Source: a virus. Taken from it: DNA of 64,000 nucleotides. The stretch lies in IMG/VR virus record IMGVR_UViG_3300025141_013434, positions 81,244 to 145,243 of that record. The stretch is one strand, 5' to 3'. Shown here in pieces: positions 17,801 to 26,729 of this stretch (position 1 is its first letter; every line of letters begins with the position of its first letter). The notes beneath the pieces were generated by a model that searched no databases, had not been told where the DNA came from, and saw only the letters and a program-made list of their open reading frames with translations. Both the position numbers and the translations under genes were made by a program.

Positions 17801-20800
17801 GTGAATGATTAGTTTGAGTGTGGGCATAGCGATGATTGCCGATCGTACAATTACCGCGGTAGCCTACGCCACCTTCGGAACCTGTTGAGTCCATCGCGAG
17901 GTCTAATTCTACAAGATTGCTAGCAGAGCCAATAATACCTGCAGCAGTGGTGCCACCCTGAGTTGTTACGGCTGTACCGTCAATGTAAAAGCTTGGGGCA
18001 CTGCCATCAAACTTTTTCGTAACACAAAGATGATACCACTTCATTGTTGTCGTGATTGATTTGTACGGCTTTGTCCACCATTTTTTATAATTAGAGCTAT
18101 CGTTGAACATCGAAAGCATAATGCGGCCGCCATGTTTCGTGAATTGTATACCCTCCGTCTGACTATTTGAACCATCATCTTTAAACACAAGAAGGCTACC
18201 AGAAGTCTTATTATCGGCATCAGCATCTGGATCACCTGTGAGATCGCAGTACCACATAGAAATTGACAGGCCGCCAGCAGAGCCAGTTTGTTTTGCAAAA
18301 GAGCCCGTCATAAGATTTGCCCATTCACTAGACATGCCAATATTCACATAATTGTCGTCTGCGTCGGCGAAGGCTGTGACGAACTTATTAAACGGCCGAT
18401 CGCGGGCAGGCTCAAAAATAGGATAATCTACCGCTAGGCCCGACTTAATAGAGTTATAACAAATGCCAGGGGCATAAAATGCTGACAACATAGGTCGGAT
18501 ACCTGTTACATCTACCGCTTCTTGAGTTTCTGGCATTATACTCTTTCTGGCATAGGACTCGCTCATCAGAGTTGCAAGCTGCAGCGTTCTTTGAACGGGG
18601 TAGAACCCCTCGTATGGCAGAAACTTCTTCATCGCTTTACATCTCAGGGTGAGCATTCCCGGATGCTTGTTTACAGTAGCCTGATCTGCAGTGACTTCAT
18701 CAAAATGTCTTAAAAAGTCGCTATGGCCGTAAACCTTAAAGAAGTCCGTCTTGCTGCTGTCTGTGAAATCATCCGCAGCCCCAGTAAGCTCAAAAATCCC
18801 ATCTGGATGGCAAGTAAAGAACGGATCTTCAACTTTTGAACTATCAACATAGAAGGGCATGTGTTCGCTTATTCTATATTCAGGAAGAATTGAGAAATCT
18901 TTTGCTTTTCTCCTTATCACTTGTTGCCAATCTTCATAATCCTCGTATGGAAAAGGATTCCTGCCTGACATCTCGCCAACTTGCCACTTTGCTCCGCCCG
19001 CTAGGTGACGGCTCACTTTTGAAGTTGGTCTTAATAATTTTGTCAAGCGCGCATCTGCGTCATCAAACTGATTGCCTAGATAATCTCCTGCCCAGTCCTC
19101 GCCAAGATAGTGGCCGGACAAATATGAATTTTCCCAAACGCCTTTAAACTTTATCAACACTTTATTGTTACTACTATCACGGTGAACCGTAACAAGGTCT
19201 TTCCACCCAGAAGGGGCCTCAGCAAAGTTATCAACAATAGCTTTCGACAATTGACTGGCATTTGTAACAGTGCCAGACAGTGGAACTACCCAAACCAAGT
19301 GTTTTGGGTCAGACACATTTGCTTTTAGCGTATTTCCAGTTGTCGCATTCGAGGAAAAGAACAAAAACAACGGCAATGCATCGCCGGCTGGTGGATACAT
19401 TAGTAAATAATCGCCAGTATTATAACCAGGAGAGTCACTGCTTCCATAGAGCAGATTCTTGTTTGAAACGTGAGAAGCACAATTAAGTATAACCTGATAA
19501 GTAGTCTCTGGAAATTTTCTTGAATATACGGCTGAGGCGCTTGGGATTCTCGTGATTGGGTACCCGCCTCCTCTCGATCCGGATCTAAAGATTGAAATGT
19601 TTGAAACTAACTGACCTTCTCCGAAGGTATTCGGATCATCGGTACCTAGGCTTATCTCATTTGCAGTGCCGAAATTTACCTGCGCATCGAGGGGCCAAAC
19701 ACTACCTGTTATACCTTCGCCGCGAGAAGTTGAACCAGAAGGTTGACTCACTAGCCTGTCTGCCCTATTCTGCTTCCACCAATCAACCCTAAATTGACTT
19801 CGTGATCTTGCCTTTTTAAGATAAGAATTCTCATCTCGTGGATAAACTGTCTCAAAATAAGTGTTAAGTACAGAATTCCTAGTTATGGGAATGTTAAGCC
19901 TTTCTCTCATCCTCCCTTCATTTATACCAAACAAGAGCCTCATTTGCTTATTGGAAAAACTAGCTAGCGCGTTGCCATAAGTAAAGCGAAGTTCTTTTAT
20001 GTCTCTTCTGCCCAAGCCTCTGGAGGCTGCCCCGTTTGTATCTAAAAGGTCTTCTATTCTAGCCTCAGAAGTAACAGAAGGATTGCTAGCAAAGAACTCC
20101 TCTCGGGGAGTACCCCTTTCCTCAATCGGGGGAAGAACCTGAGTTTCAAGAACTGAAAGTTGTGTTATCGGTCCAAACTTAGAACTAACTACAGATTCTG
20201 TGAGTCTATATCTCGAAGCAGATGATCCCCTGGTTGTCGTTGCAGACCGATGATCAATTGAGTCGGGCCAAGAATAATTACCGCCCCTATTCGATTCGTA
20301 AGATAAAGCCTTCGCTGGAGAGTTGGGATCTATCTGCTCAACCGATGGAGCATAAATATTGTTTTCTCTTAGCTTTCTTGCAATAGGATGTTGGGCCACC
20401 CTCAACTGTTTCCAGCTAGGCCAACCATATGGGCCCTGGCGGTTATGTATCAGTGAATTGAGAAACAGCACATCAGTTTGATATAAGTGATCGTGATATC
20501 CCAAATAACCATAAAATATTCGAGCATCTCCTTCTTCCCCAGTTAGATGACCGTTTGGTTCCGCAAGGAGTCGGCGCTGGCGAATAGTATTCCCGTCAGA
20601 ATCGGTATCCGACCCAACCACATACCCATTAGAATTCCATTCAATATTGTCTGACCCTATTTTGTTCGAATCTAAATGCACAGGCTCCACTATAACCTGA
20701 TTCATACCAACGAAATCAACTGGAAGGAAAGACGCGTTTGCCTTAGTTTCTGCGTAAGCCCGATACCCATGAACAGAACTATAGTCTCCCGCATCCAAAA

Positions 20801-23800
20801 ACCCACCATCACTGGCACTAACAAACTCAGGAGAGCTTGCAGTTACGCTTGTAAGGGAGTAAGATGTTGGATCATCCTGCCCAGAAGGATGCGTAAAAGC
20901 ACTCTCTAAACGGTTGTAGGAGGCCGTAGTTTCCGTCGTAGCGGCCTTTATCCAAGCATACTGTAGGTCACTCTGGGGTATTTGATGTTGAACAAAATAG
21001 TTGTCATGTTTTGGCCTCACGCCCGGTTCGGTTGTCGTGTCCGTTCCCACATACTTCGTATTTCTATGAATTTTGTGAGGGTTGGCAAATTTCTCAAAAA
21101 ATGCATGCGAAAATACTGGAGAGCTTCCTGTTGTATGCGACCCGCTGATGGTGAAACTTGTTGGGTCTTGAAGCGGCGTTATATATACAAACTGCTCTTT
21201 GACTGAGCAAGATATTGGCAAGAAGTCTTCTTCTGCTGCCTTTCTCAGAGAGGTATACAGCGAATAAGCCAGTGCCTTAGCTGTAGAGATACCATTTACG
21301 CCGATGACAGTAGGAGAGGAAGCGGTCGCTGGAGTTGCTGTTTTAACTTTCGCATTATACTTTTTACCATTTTCAAATTCAAACGAAACAGACGGAATAT
21401 GCAAACTGTCCTTTAGTCCCGTAACGCTACAAGTTATTGCTGCAGGGCCGTAAGTATATCCGTGCCTTCTTGTGGTATTCATATAATGGCCATCAAGAGG
21501 GTATCTTACCGCTAGATTTCTATAGTTCAAGCAATTATAAACCGAATATTGGTTCGTTGGGCGATCAAGAAATGCACCGCCAAAGGCATCGCCGGCAGTC
21601 TCTGGGCCGCCGGGGGCTGAAAATCTATTAACAAAATAAGTTTTTCTTATCGGCCTTGATACAATTTTTGTCGAGTCTTTAACTGTGGCGATACTATCGC
21701 CGGAGCCAGAACCGAAGAGGTCTGTTTTGTTTCCACCTCTCCAGGCCGTTTCTCTAACTAAGAAAACCTTGTTTACTTCCGGGGAGGTACCTTGAACAAT
21801 TTGATAATCATGCTGATAATTACCCGCCTTGATACTTCCGCTCTTTGCATACTGTCTTATATTGCGAATATTAACTGGTCGTTTGGCCAAAGGCTCCCTC
21901 AAAACATGAGCGCGGCCGGCGTAACTACTGGTGGAAGAAATCTTGAAAAGAGACGGTGATTGTCCATGGAAGTTCGGGCCGTACATATCTGGATTTATAA
22001 CATAAAGGTTCCCTTGAGACATGGTAATGAAGAACCCTTCTATTCTCGTTGTCCTATCATCAAGACCTCTTAACGTCACTCCCTCTGCACCATCACTATC
22101 AGATGAATGGCTTGCAGTGTGATTTAAATCAACATGCCTGTGAAAATGGCCACCAACATGTCTTTCTGTGAACGGGCCCTGCATAGGGATTTCCCGATCA
22201 TCACCATATGCGTCCGAATGAAGATTCGTGATTTCCACACCTTGTTTGAAATTTCTATAAACCTGCGCTTTGTAATCTTTTGGATCGTCGATAGAACTAC
22301 TAAAAAGACTAAAAGGCACCACTGTATCCAAATCATAATCATTCTTTGTATAGCTGACGTCGACCTTTCCTTTAAACCTCTTCTTTTCGTAAACTATCGC
22401 TCCGCCGGCAGATGGACCTGAGTGCCACCGGCCATTGTCAAAATATTCGGTGACGCGATGGCGGCCGCCGTATCTAGGCTTATTTATATCTGAACAGTCT
22501 CTTCCTACGTCAATATCAGAGCCGCTGATTCTTATATACTGCCTACTTTCTGGATGTGTTGTGCCGAGAAAGAAATCCTTTTTCTTATTATAATGAAAAT
22601 TATCGCCGCCGTGGATTGCTGGCATCACAGAAACTGAAAGTCTATATGGTCTCGAAAGTTTGTTGATAACATACGTCGAACCTGAAACTTGCTTATTGGC
22701 AACTTTTCTTATGTTTTCTCTGTCTGAATTAAATCTACGAAGAGGAGGATCCGCAGACGCCGGGTCCACAGACGCCGAAAGTGGGAATTCCTTTGTTCTT
22801 GACGCCCTATCTCTCCACCAAAGGCAGTTTTCGTCTTCGGCCCGGGCGTTCTTTCCACCAGTGAACGCAGATGGTACATCCGGGTTGGAATTAGCTAGCC
22901 AATTTGCCTGATCGCTGAGCGCAATAGATGTATTGCCGCGCTCACCACCAATATCTTGAGTTAAAAGTACTACTCCACTACTCGGATTAGTTGCTGTAAT
23001 TTTTAAAGCTGACGCATTAACCGAGGAGACCATTATACTAGCCATACCCGCTGCATTATTAGTAGGCGGGTCCATAGCTATAGCTCCAGCAACTGAAGCA
23101 CCATCACCAGTACCAGAAGCATTATCAACTTCAAAAGTAGCTGATGTTCCTACAGCGTCAGTAAGTGTTATCGTAGTTTCTTCATTTGCTTTATCGGTAA
23201 AAGTCCATGTTGCAGTGGCTGCAACTGGGACCGACAATTCAGGCAACGGGGCATGCCCATGTTCCCAGTCATACAACAGTTCATTTATGCCCAAAATGTG
23301 ACCAACAGGTTCTTTACTCTTCATATCAAGAGTTGGGAACTTTGTCCAATATTTGCTCCTCTCAAGTAGGTGGCTCTCGACCATGGTCCGGATATCTTCC
23401 GAGAATCTAGCTGTGGCTGGCTTGAACTGATCTAGCATGACTGAAAGAGATGCATCTATCCACTTATAAAACTCCACATATTTCTCTAAGTCCATATCGT
23501 TGGCGATCTTTCTAAAGAAAATCTGTCTGAGTTTCTCCATCGCCTTGTATTGCGGGCGATACCTGTTAACTGGGTCTCCTATTATATCTCCGAAGTCAGA
23601 TATCGAAGCAAAGAAGTCCAACATCTCTTGCGAGATAGTGTGGTACATACTCTTTTCCATAGAAAAGAAGTGAGATACCGGGGTGGATTCTCTGGTGAAT
23701 GTTTGATCATCTCTTGTTAGCGGCTTCACCATGTTTGAAGAATTAATCTGTTCTGGGTGTCTCTTTCTTGCAGAATATAAATACTCCACATCAACACTGG

Positions 23801-26729
23801 CTGTGGTGCTAGCTTCAAAGAATCTTCCTTGTCCAGGATGATAATTTCCTACTATCTTTCCAGCCCAACCATAGTTGTTCTTGAGGTACACCGAACCAGA
23901 AGAAAAATCGGAAACTACAAATATGCCGTACTTATCGGATCCCGTAACTTGTGCAAAATCCCAATTCAAAGCCAATGTATCAATTTTTGGAACCCTAGAG
24001 TTGTCACCTTTTATGAAAGTAAAGCTGTCTTTATGTGGACCAGGAACACCATAAGACATTGGGTCAATTGCGTGTGCCTCAATTGTGTCATTATCCAAGT
24101 AAGATATCCAGTGCCTTAGGGACGAAAATTTGACATCAGTAGATGTTTGCACAGATCCTGTAAAGTTTTGCCTGTGCGCGCCGATATAAAACCTCTTTGA
24201 AAATTCGTGAAACCTTTTACCTTGGGCCTGAGTCAAAGAAGATGATATGAAGAATTTTTCTTTTATTTCACCTGCGTCAGTTTGGACTCCGAAGAATTCC
24301 ACATTATATCCCCTGGCCATAGAACCAGATACCATGTCTCCAAACAAGTGGGCCTTGGGAGCAACTCTTACTGCGAAGTTCCATTTACTGTTATCGTAAA
24401 CATCGTAATAATAATCTGTCTCTATGCCTGGGATAATCCCAGAAGTCGACCTCAGGATAAATTTTGCGTCCTTTGAATTTTTCTTGAACTTTTTAGCATA
24501 AACCTCGAAGTTTGCGAAATCTTTAGCAGAAGTTCTCCAAGTGAAAACGTCAGCTGTTGTGCTTGTGAAAGTCTGCGGCACTGTATGGCAACCAAAAAGT
24601 GAACTTGACAAGGGCGTAGAGAAATGGAAAGCAGAATTTATGTCAAAATGTTTTGGAAAAATTACTTCTGCTTCTGTCGTAAAAGCCATGCCAGATGCGG
24701 GAAACGTAGATGCAGTTATATAGCCAGAAAGAGCCCATGGGGCCGCCTTATGGCCGCCATATCCAAGATATGCATGCGGTGAAGACCCCGGATCAAAACT
24801 AGAACTAGCCTGATAAACAGTTGCTTTTTGATTTGATTCTTTATTGAAATTTATAGTTGGCTTCTTTATAGCACCTATTCTATAGTTTTCTTTGATAGGA
24901 TAAGTTACCCCATCTGCGTAAACGTTGATGTTTATTAATTCTTCGTCTATACCATAACAACGAAGAACATTTCTAAAAGCCCTTTCCGTGCCTTTCGATT
25001 TACATATTTCAACTAAATTATTATAAATATTTCTGTATATTAAATTCTTAACATCATGAAGATTTTGTTCAAAAGTCCTGTCCTCTGTTCTCTTTCCTAT
25101 CGTTTCAAGAACTTCGGCATCAACAAAGATCTCTGGTGCGTCGACGCCCAAAGAGCCAAGCATACGATCCATAAAGGGCAAAGGCTTGTGTTTGTAATCT
25201 GAATATTTTCTGTGTTTAAGTTCATTAAGGGCCTCTATCTTTAAAAATAAACTATCAAAATAGCTGGCAATAATATGAACCATCTTCTTAAGATCACCAT
25301 TGTCATCTTCTAATATCCACAAGGGAAACGAATGATACAAGCATGCTGAGTTGACCAAGTCATGGGACTTTCCTTGGGACTCTTTTTCGTCTTTTAGGGA
25401 AATAATATCCGGATGTTCAGAATGAACTATGGGGTCCTCGAATTCACTCAAAGATGCAGATGACTCAATTATTGCAGATCTAGTGGAGCGACCTGCTGAA
25501 GAATACCCTGTCCAGGCACCATTAGAAACCCTTCCCGAATAATCTAAAACTATTTTATCAATTGTACTATCTTGAACTATACCTTCGTTGAACTTATAAT
25601 ATATTCCGAGATCAGTATTCCCCTCTTCGTTGTTTGCACCTCCTCCAACTTGAGTAAACCAGTGTCTCCCGATGTCTTTAGACGACCTCTTGGTTTTCCA
25701 AAACCGAAATTCATCCAAAGAGCCAGATAACTTTCCGAGACCTAAAGCGGGTGTTCTTACCGCGGTCGAATCTTCGATATCTGATCCGGTACCGTCTTTG
25801 ACGGCCACCAGAGACCCAATGGTCCCAATAAGGGCAGTGTTTATACTACCTATTGAGGACCCGGCCAGAACAGATCTGTGTAAATTGCCATCAATGTAAA
25901 GTCTGGCGTTTATTTTACTACCCGTATTTTGCATGGCGATTGCGTAATGATGCCATGTATTATCTGAACCACTGGCATTGACGGGAGATGCTCCGCCACC
26001 TGGAGTGCCTTCGATTCCCAGAATTAAATTTTTAAATCCGGATGAGCCCGATCGATATGTTATTTGGAATGGAGACTTCGTATTATCTGTTCTTCCGTCC
26101 AGTTCCACAGTCAAGCGCCCGTAGCCGTGATCACCTGGGAAGGAGCCGGTGGTCCAAACGTCAAAAATTACTTCTTTTGTTGTCAGACCGTTGTAACCAC
26201 CCTTCTTGAGCCAGAACTCAACGGTATTTCCGCGGTTGCCGTCTATTTCCAGGTTAGAAGTTCTGTTGCTAGCCGTGTGCCACACATTATCTAAGTGCGG
26301 GCCGCCTTTTATGTAAATGTACTCTTTTGTGGCTGGGTTACCGTAACTTCCAGACTGGGATACCTTTGAACCCCAACCAGAAGGAGAAAACCTTACATAA
26401 CCCGTTGTTCTGGGATATTCGTTTCTGAAAATATGTAAATCTAGGCCGTTTGATTCGTTTAGCCACTTCTCTTTTTCGTAAAGAGATCCATCATATGGAT
26501 ATGTTTGGTGAGTTCTCTTAATGGCTACATCATAATACTCTTCTGCCATGCCGAACTTCGCAAAGTTTGAGGCAGTGTAGTAATCAATCGGAGGCTCCAT
26601 CCGATTCCTATTTTCAATGTAGGCGTCTACAAATCTATCCGACTCTACATCTTCTAAGGCCTGATTTGCGCTGGCTTTAGGGAGAACAGTGTTGGATTTT
26701 ACACCTTTAAAAAGCTTCTTAAGACTCAT
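14856..26729 (-). CDS. Giant 3957-residue virion protein with two LamG-like domains
   Basis: One uninterrupted open frame of nearly 12 kb. Residues about 155-400 form a concanavalin/LamG-like jelly roll (NTVEFWLKK, DNTWHHYAIAM, ARLYIDGNL, GSLDEFRFWK). A second copy lies at about 2775-3010 (LSISMWYCDL, KWYHLCVTK, SFYIDGTAV, GIGEVSIWN). Three other segments (about 1165-1285, 1780-1870, 2440-2535) look like copies of a small beta/alpha/beta module also present in the next gene. The C-terminal 500 residues are more helical and end in an acidic tail. LamG folds typically bind carbohydrate, so an adhesin or giant fibre role is likely. It sits immediately after the DNRLRE-like and gp6-like genes, pointing to baseplate attachment. 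Confidence 0.75.
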   Translation of the reverse strand: MSLKKLFKGVKSNTVLPKASANQALEDVESDRFVDAYIENRNRMEPPIDYYTASNFAKFGMAEEYYDVAIKRTHQTYPYDGSLYEKEKWLNESNGLDLHIFRNEYPRTTGYVRFSPSGWGSKVSQSGSYGNPATKEYIYIKGGPHLDNVWHTASNRTSNLEIDGNRGNTVEFWLKKGGYNGLTTKEVIFDVWTTGSFPGDHGYGRLTVELDGRTDNTKSPFQITYRSGSSGFKNLILGIEGTPGGGASPVNASGSDNTWHHYAIAMQNTGSKINARLYIDGNLHRSVLAGSSIGSINTALIGTIGSLVAVKDGTGSDIEDSTAVRTPALGLGKLSGSLDEFRFWKTKRSSKDIGRHWFTQVGGGANNEEGNTDLGIYYKFNEGIVQDSTIDKIVLDYSGRVSNGAWTGYSSAGRSTRSAIIESSASLSEFEDPIVHSEHPDIISLKDEKESQGKSHDLVNSACLYHSFPLWILEDDNGDLKKMVHIIASYFDSLFLKIEALNELKHRKYSDYKHKPLPFMDRMLGSLGVDAPEIFVDAEVLETIGKRTEDRTFEQNLHDVKNLIYRNIYNNLVEICKSKGTERAFRNVLRCYGIDEELININVYADGVTYPIKENYRIGAIKKPTINFNKESNQKATVYQASSSFDPGSSPHAYLGYGGHKAAPWALSGYITASTFPASGMAFTTEAEVIFPKHFDINSAFHFSTPLSSSLFGCHTVPQTFTSTTADVFTWRTSAKDFANFEVYAKKFKKNSKDAKFILRSTSGIIPGIETDYYYDVYDNSKWNFAVRVAPKAHLFGDMVSGSMARGYNVEFFGVQTDAGEIKEKFFISSSLTQAQGKRFHEFSKRFYIGAHRQNFTGSVQTSTDVKFSSLRHWISYLDNDTIEAHAIDPMSYGVPGPHKDSFTFIKGDNSRVPKIDTLALNWDFAQVTGSDKYGIFVVSDFSSGSVYLKNNYGWAGKIVGNYHPGQGRFFEASTTASVDVEYLYSARKRHPEQINSSNMVKPLTRDDQTFTRESTPVSHFFSMEKSMYHTISQEMLDFFASISDFGDIIGDPVNRYRPQYKAMEKLRQIFFRKIANDMDLEKYVEFYKWIDASLSVMLDQFKPATARFSEDIRTMVESHLLERSKYWTKFPTLDMKSKEPVGHILGINELLYDWEHGHAPLPELSVPVAATATWTFTDKANEETTITLTDAVGTSATFEVDNASGTGDGASVAGAIAMDPPTNNAAGMASIMVSSVNASALKITATNPSSGVVLLTQDIGGERGNTSIALSDQANWLANSNPDVPSAFTGGKNARAEDENCLWWRDRASRTKEFPLSASVDPASADPPLRRFNSDRENIRKVANKQVSGSTYVINKLSRPYRLSVSVMPAIHGGDNFHYNKKKDFFLGTTHPESRQYIRISGSDIDVGRDCSDINKPRYGGRHRVTEYFDNGRWHSGPSAGGAIVYEKKRFKGKVDVSYTKNDYDLDTVVPFSLFSSSIDDPKDYKAQVYRNFKQGVEITNLHSDAYGDDREIPMQGPFTERHVGGHFHRHVDLNHTASHSSDSDGAEGVTLRGLDDRTTRIEGFFITMSQGNLYVINPDMYGPNFHGQSPSLFKISSTSSYAGRAHVLREPLAKRPVNIRNIRQYAKSGSIKAGNYQHDYQIVQGTSPEVNKVFLVRETAWRGGNKTDLFGSGSGDSIATVKDSTKIVSRPIRKTYFVNRFSAPGGPETAGDAFGGAFLDRPTNQYSVYNCLNYRNLAVRYPLDGHYMNTTRRHGYTYGPAAITCSVTGLKDSLHIPSVSFEFENGKKYNAKVKTATPATASSPTVIGVNGISTAKALAYSLYTSLRKAAEEDFLPISCSVKEQFVYITPLQDPTSFTISGSHTTGSSPVFSHAFFEKFANPHKIHRNTKYVGTDTTTEPGVRPKHDNYFVQHQIPQSDLQYAWIKAATTETTASYNRLESAFTHPSGQDDPTSYSLTSVTASSPEFVSASDGGFLDAGDYSSVHGYRAYAETKANASFLPVDFVGMNQVIVEPVHLDSNKIGSDNIEWNSNGYVVGSDTDSDGNTIRQRRLLAEPNGHLTGEEGDARIFYGYLGYHDHLYQTDVLFLNSLIHNRQGPYGWPSWKQLRVAQHPIARKLRENNIYAPSVEQIDPNSPAKALSYESNRGGNYSWPDSIDHRSATTTRGSSASRYRLTESVVSSKFGPITQLSVLETQVLPPIEERGTPREEFFASNPSVTSEARIEDLLDTNGAASRGLGRRDIKELRFTYGNALASFSNKQMRLLFGINEGRMRERLNIPITRNSVLNTYFETVYPRDENSYLKKARSRSQFRVDWWKQNRADRLVSQPSGSTSRGEGITGSVWPLDAQVNFGTANEISLGTDDPNTFGEGQLVSNISIFRSGSRGGGYPITRIPSASAVYSRKFPETTYQVILNCASHVSNKNLLYGSSDSPGYNTGDYLLMYPPAGDALPLFLFFSSNATTGNTLKANVSDPKHLVWVVPLSGTVTNASQLSKAIVDNFAEAPSGWKDLVTVHRDSSNNKVLIKFKGVWENSYLSGHYLGEDWAGDYLGNQFDDADARLTKLLRPTSKVSRHLAGGAKWQVGEMSGRNPFPYEDYEDWQQVIRRKAKDFSILPEYRISEHMPFYVDSSKVEDPFFTCHPDGIFELTGAADDFTDSSKTDFFKVYGHSDFLRHFDEVTADQATVNKHPGMLTLRCKAMKKFLPYEGFYPVQRTLQLATLMSESYARKSIMPETQEAVDVTGIRPMLSAFYAPGICYNSIKSGLAVDYPIFEPARDRPFNKFVTAFADADDNYVNIGMSSEWANLMTGSFAKQTGSAGGLSISMWYCDLTGDPDADADNKTSGSLLVFKDDGSNSQTEGIQFTKHGGRIMLSMFNDSSNYKKWWTKPYKSITTTMKWYHLCVTKKFDGSAPSFYIDGTAVTTQGGTTAAGIIGSASNLVELDLAMDSTGSEGGVGYRGNCTIGNHRYAHTQTNHSLNSMKCGIGEVSIWNTDLSVESVAGLAGGGVLHRGPFRPDLCVEDSDAGNLIGWYRMGNDAGYIYTGTGSVHMTNNSPLINHAMPMYEDVGHAYASAGGHPEAKFTSVTKGDFGNFSDLWSAASDKAASGYGITLLGDGLLNGVAGRLTGSYNYPSWITGSAYNETADGGIPRIGSASWGISGPRRIPGGSGGFHKGHGAQNYWTKWHKDNGIGGVQKVHRVPFEALIDPIKALKPNKIDTVGMTPNQARIRERFAFYDNEVHPSSSFSPAGFLRSKIRPDADKDGKYDVGGSDYDIFWGTPCTSSVLSCSLDLSVARSLPYTTYSKAANNFYSECVNFFLDGRETTVIASSDHLREIVDHGKVYKMRLRLTRPSKLDFPIYNRPSSFGPPVDASPPDNVSTSGLFMGHGFAPYTPPHYDSYAEVEYTFNPGQSTGSTATDRTSFDTIESVLASITADNRYQERGPSIKYGRFIRATGSYNKSWGSGMTDSTLAQTATAGVDGVISTATGSLHKTHAMQLSASFYGLDFSEDSAIPIYEDREEENNDPRNPVRRDIIRKSWAVQSKWEVPNLDFSKVTPTAPRPHHIGTAKGMWHQTGTYDTPVARIEIRPPEDPQYGNLASLLGMHFQKKGLKVGEDSGTGRLITRPIGQLPEQRKIKEAVVAIPFTEGEGKARSFFNLPRPEVYQSVVNLGHAQYKRQFLEESKQAYVNTIMQNGSSDNEDMNRIVREFRDSNGFTDGNRGAWDATVDRLIRVANEQGMPVRSNIQKMVKSMMNYVLPPKFNFLKYNNTNKNYVRPFLMYVFEFEHTLSKKDVAYIWQNTAPDLALNMFYNNDRDTLVTQASVTHDLSMTGDDMYGGTFGENVKWLVFKVKQRAENNYFKKMKRDRLPANHPHRALNVEDDIFEYGYNWPYDYFSMIELVRLDTEVVYNTPELSAQGTTDLLQGVNRKYSGLPGGDFQDPFDAINYGFPTGESDPDSEE

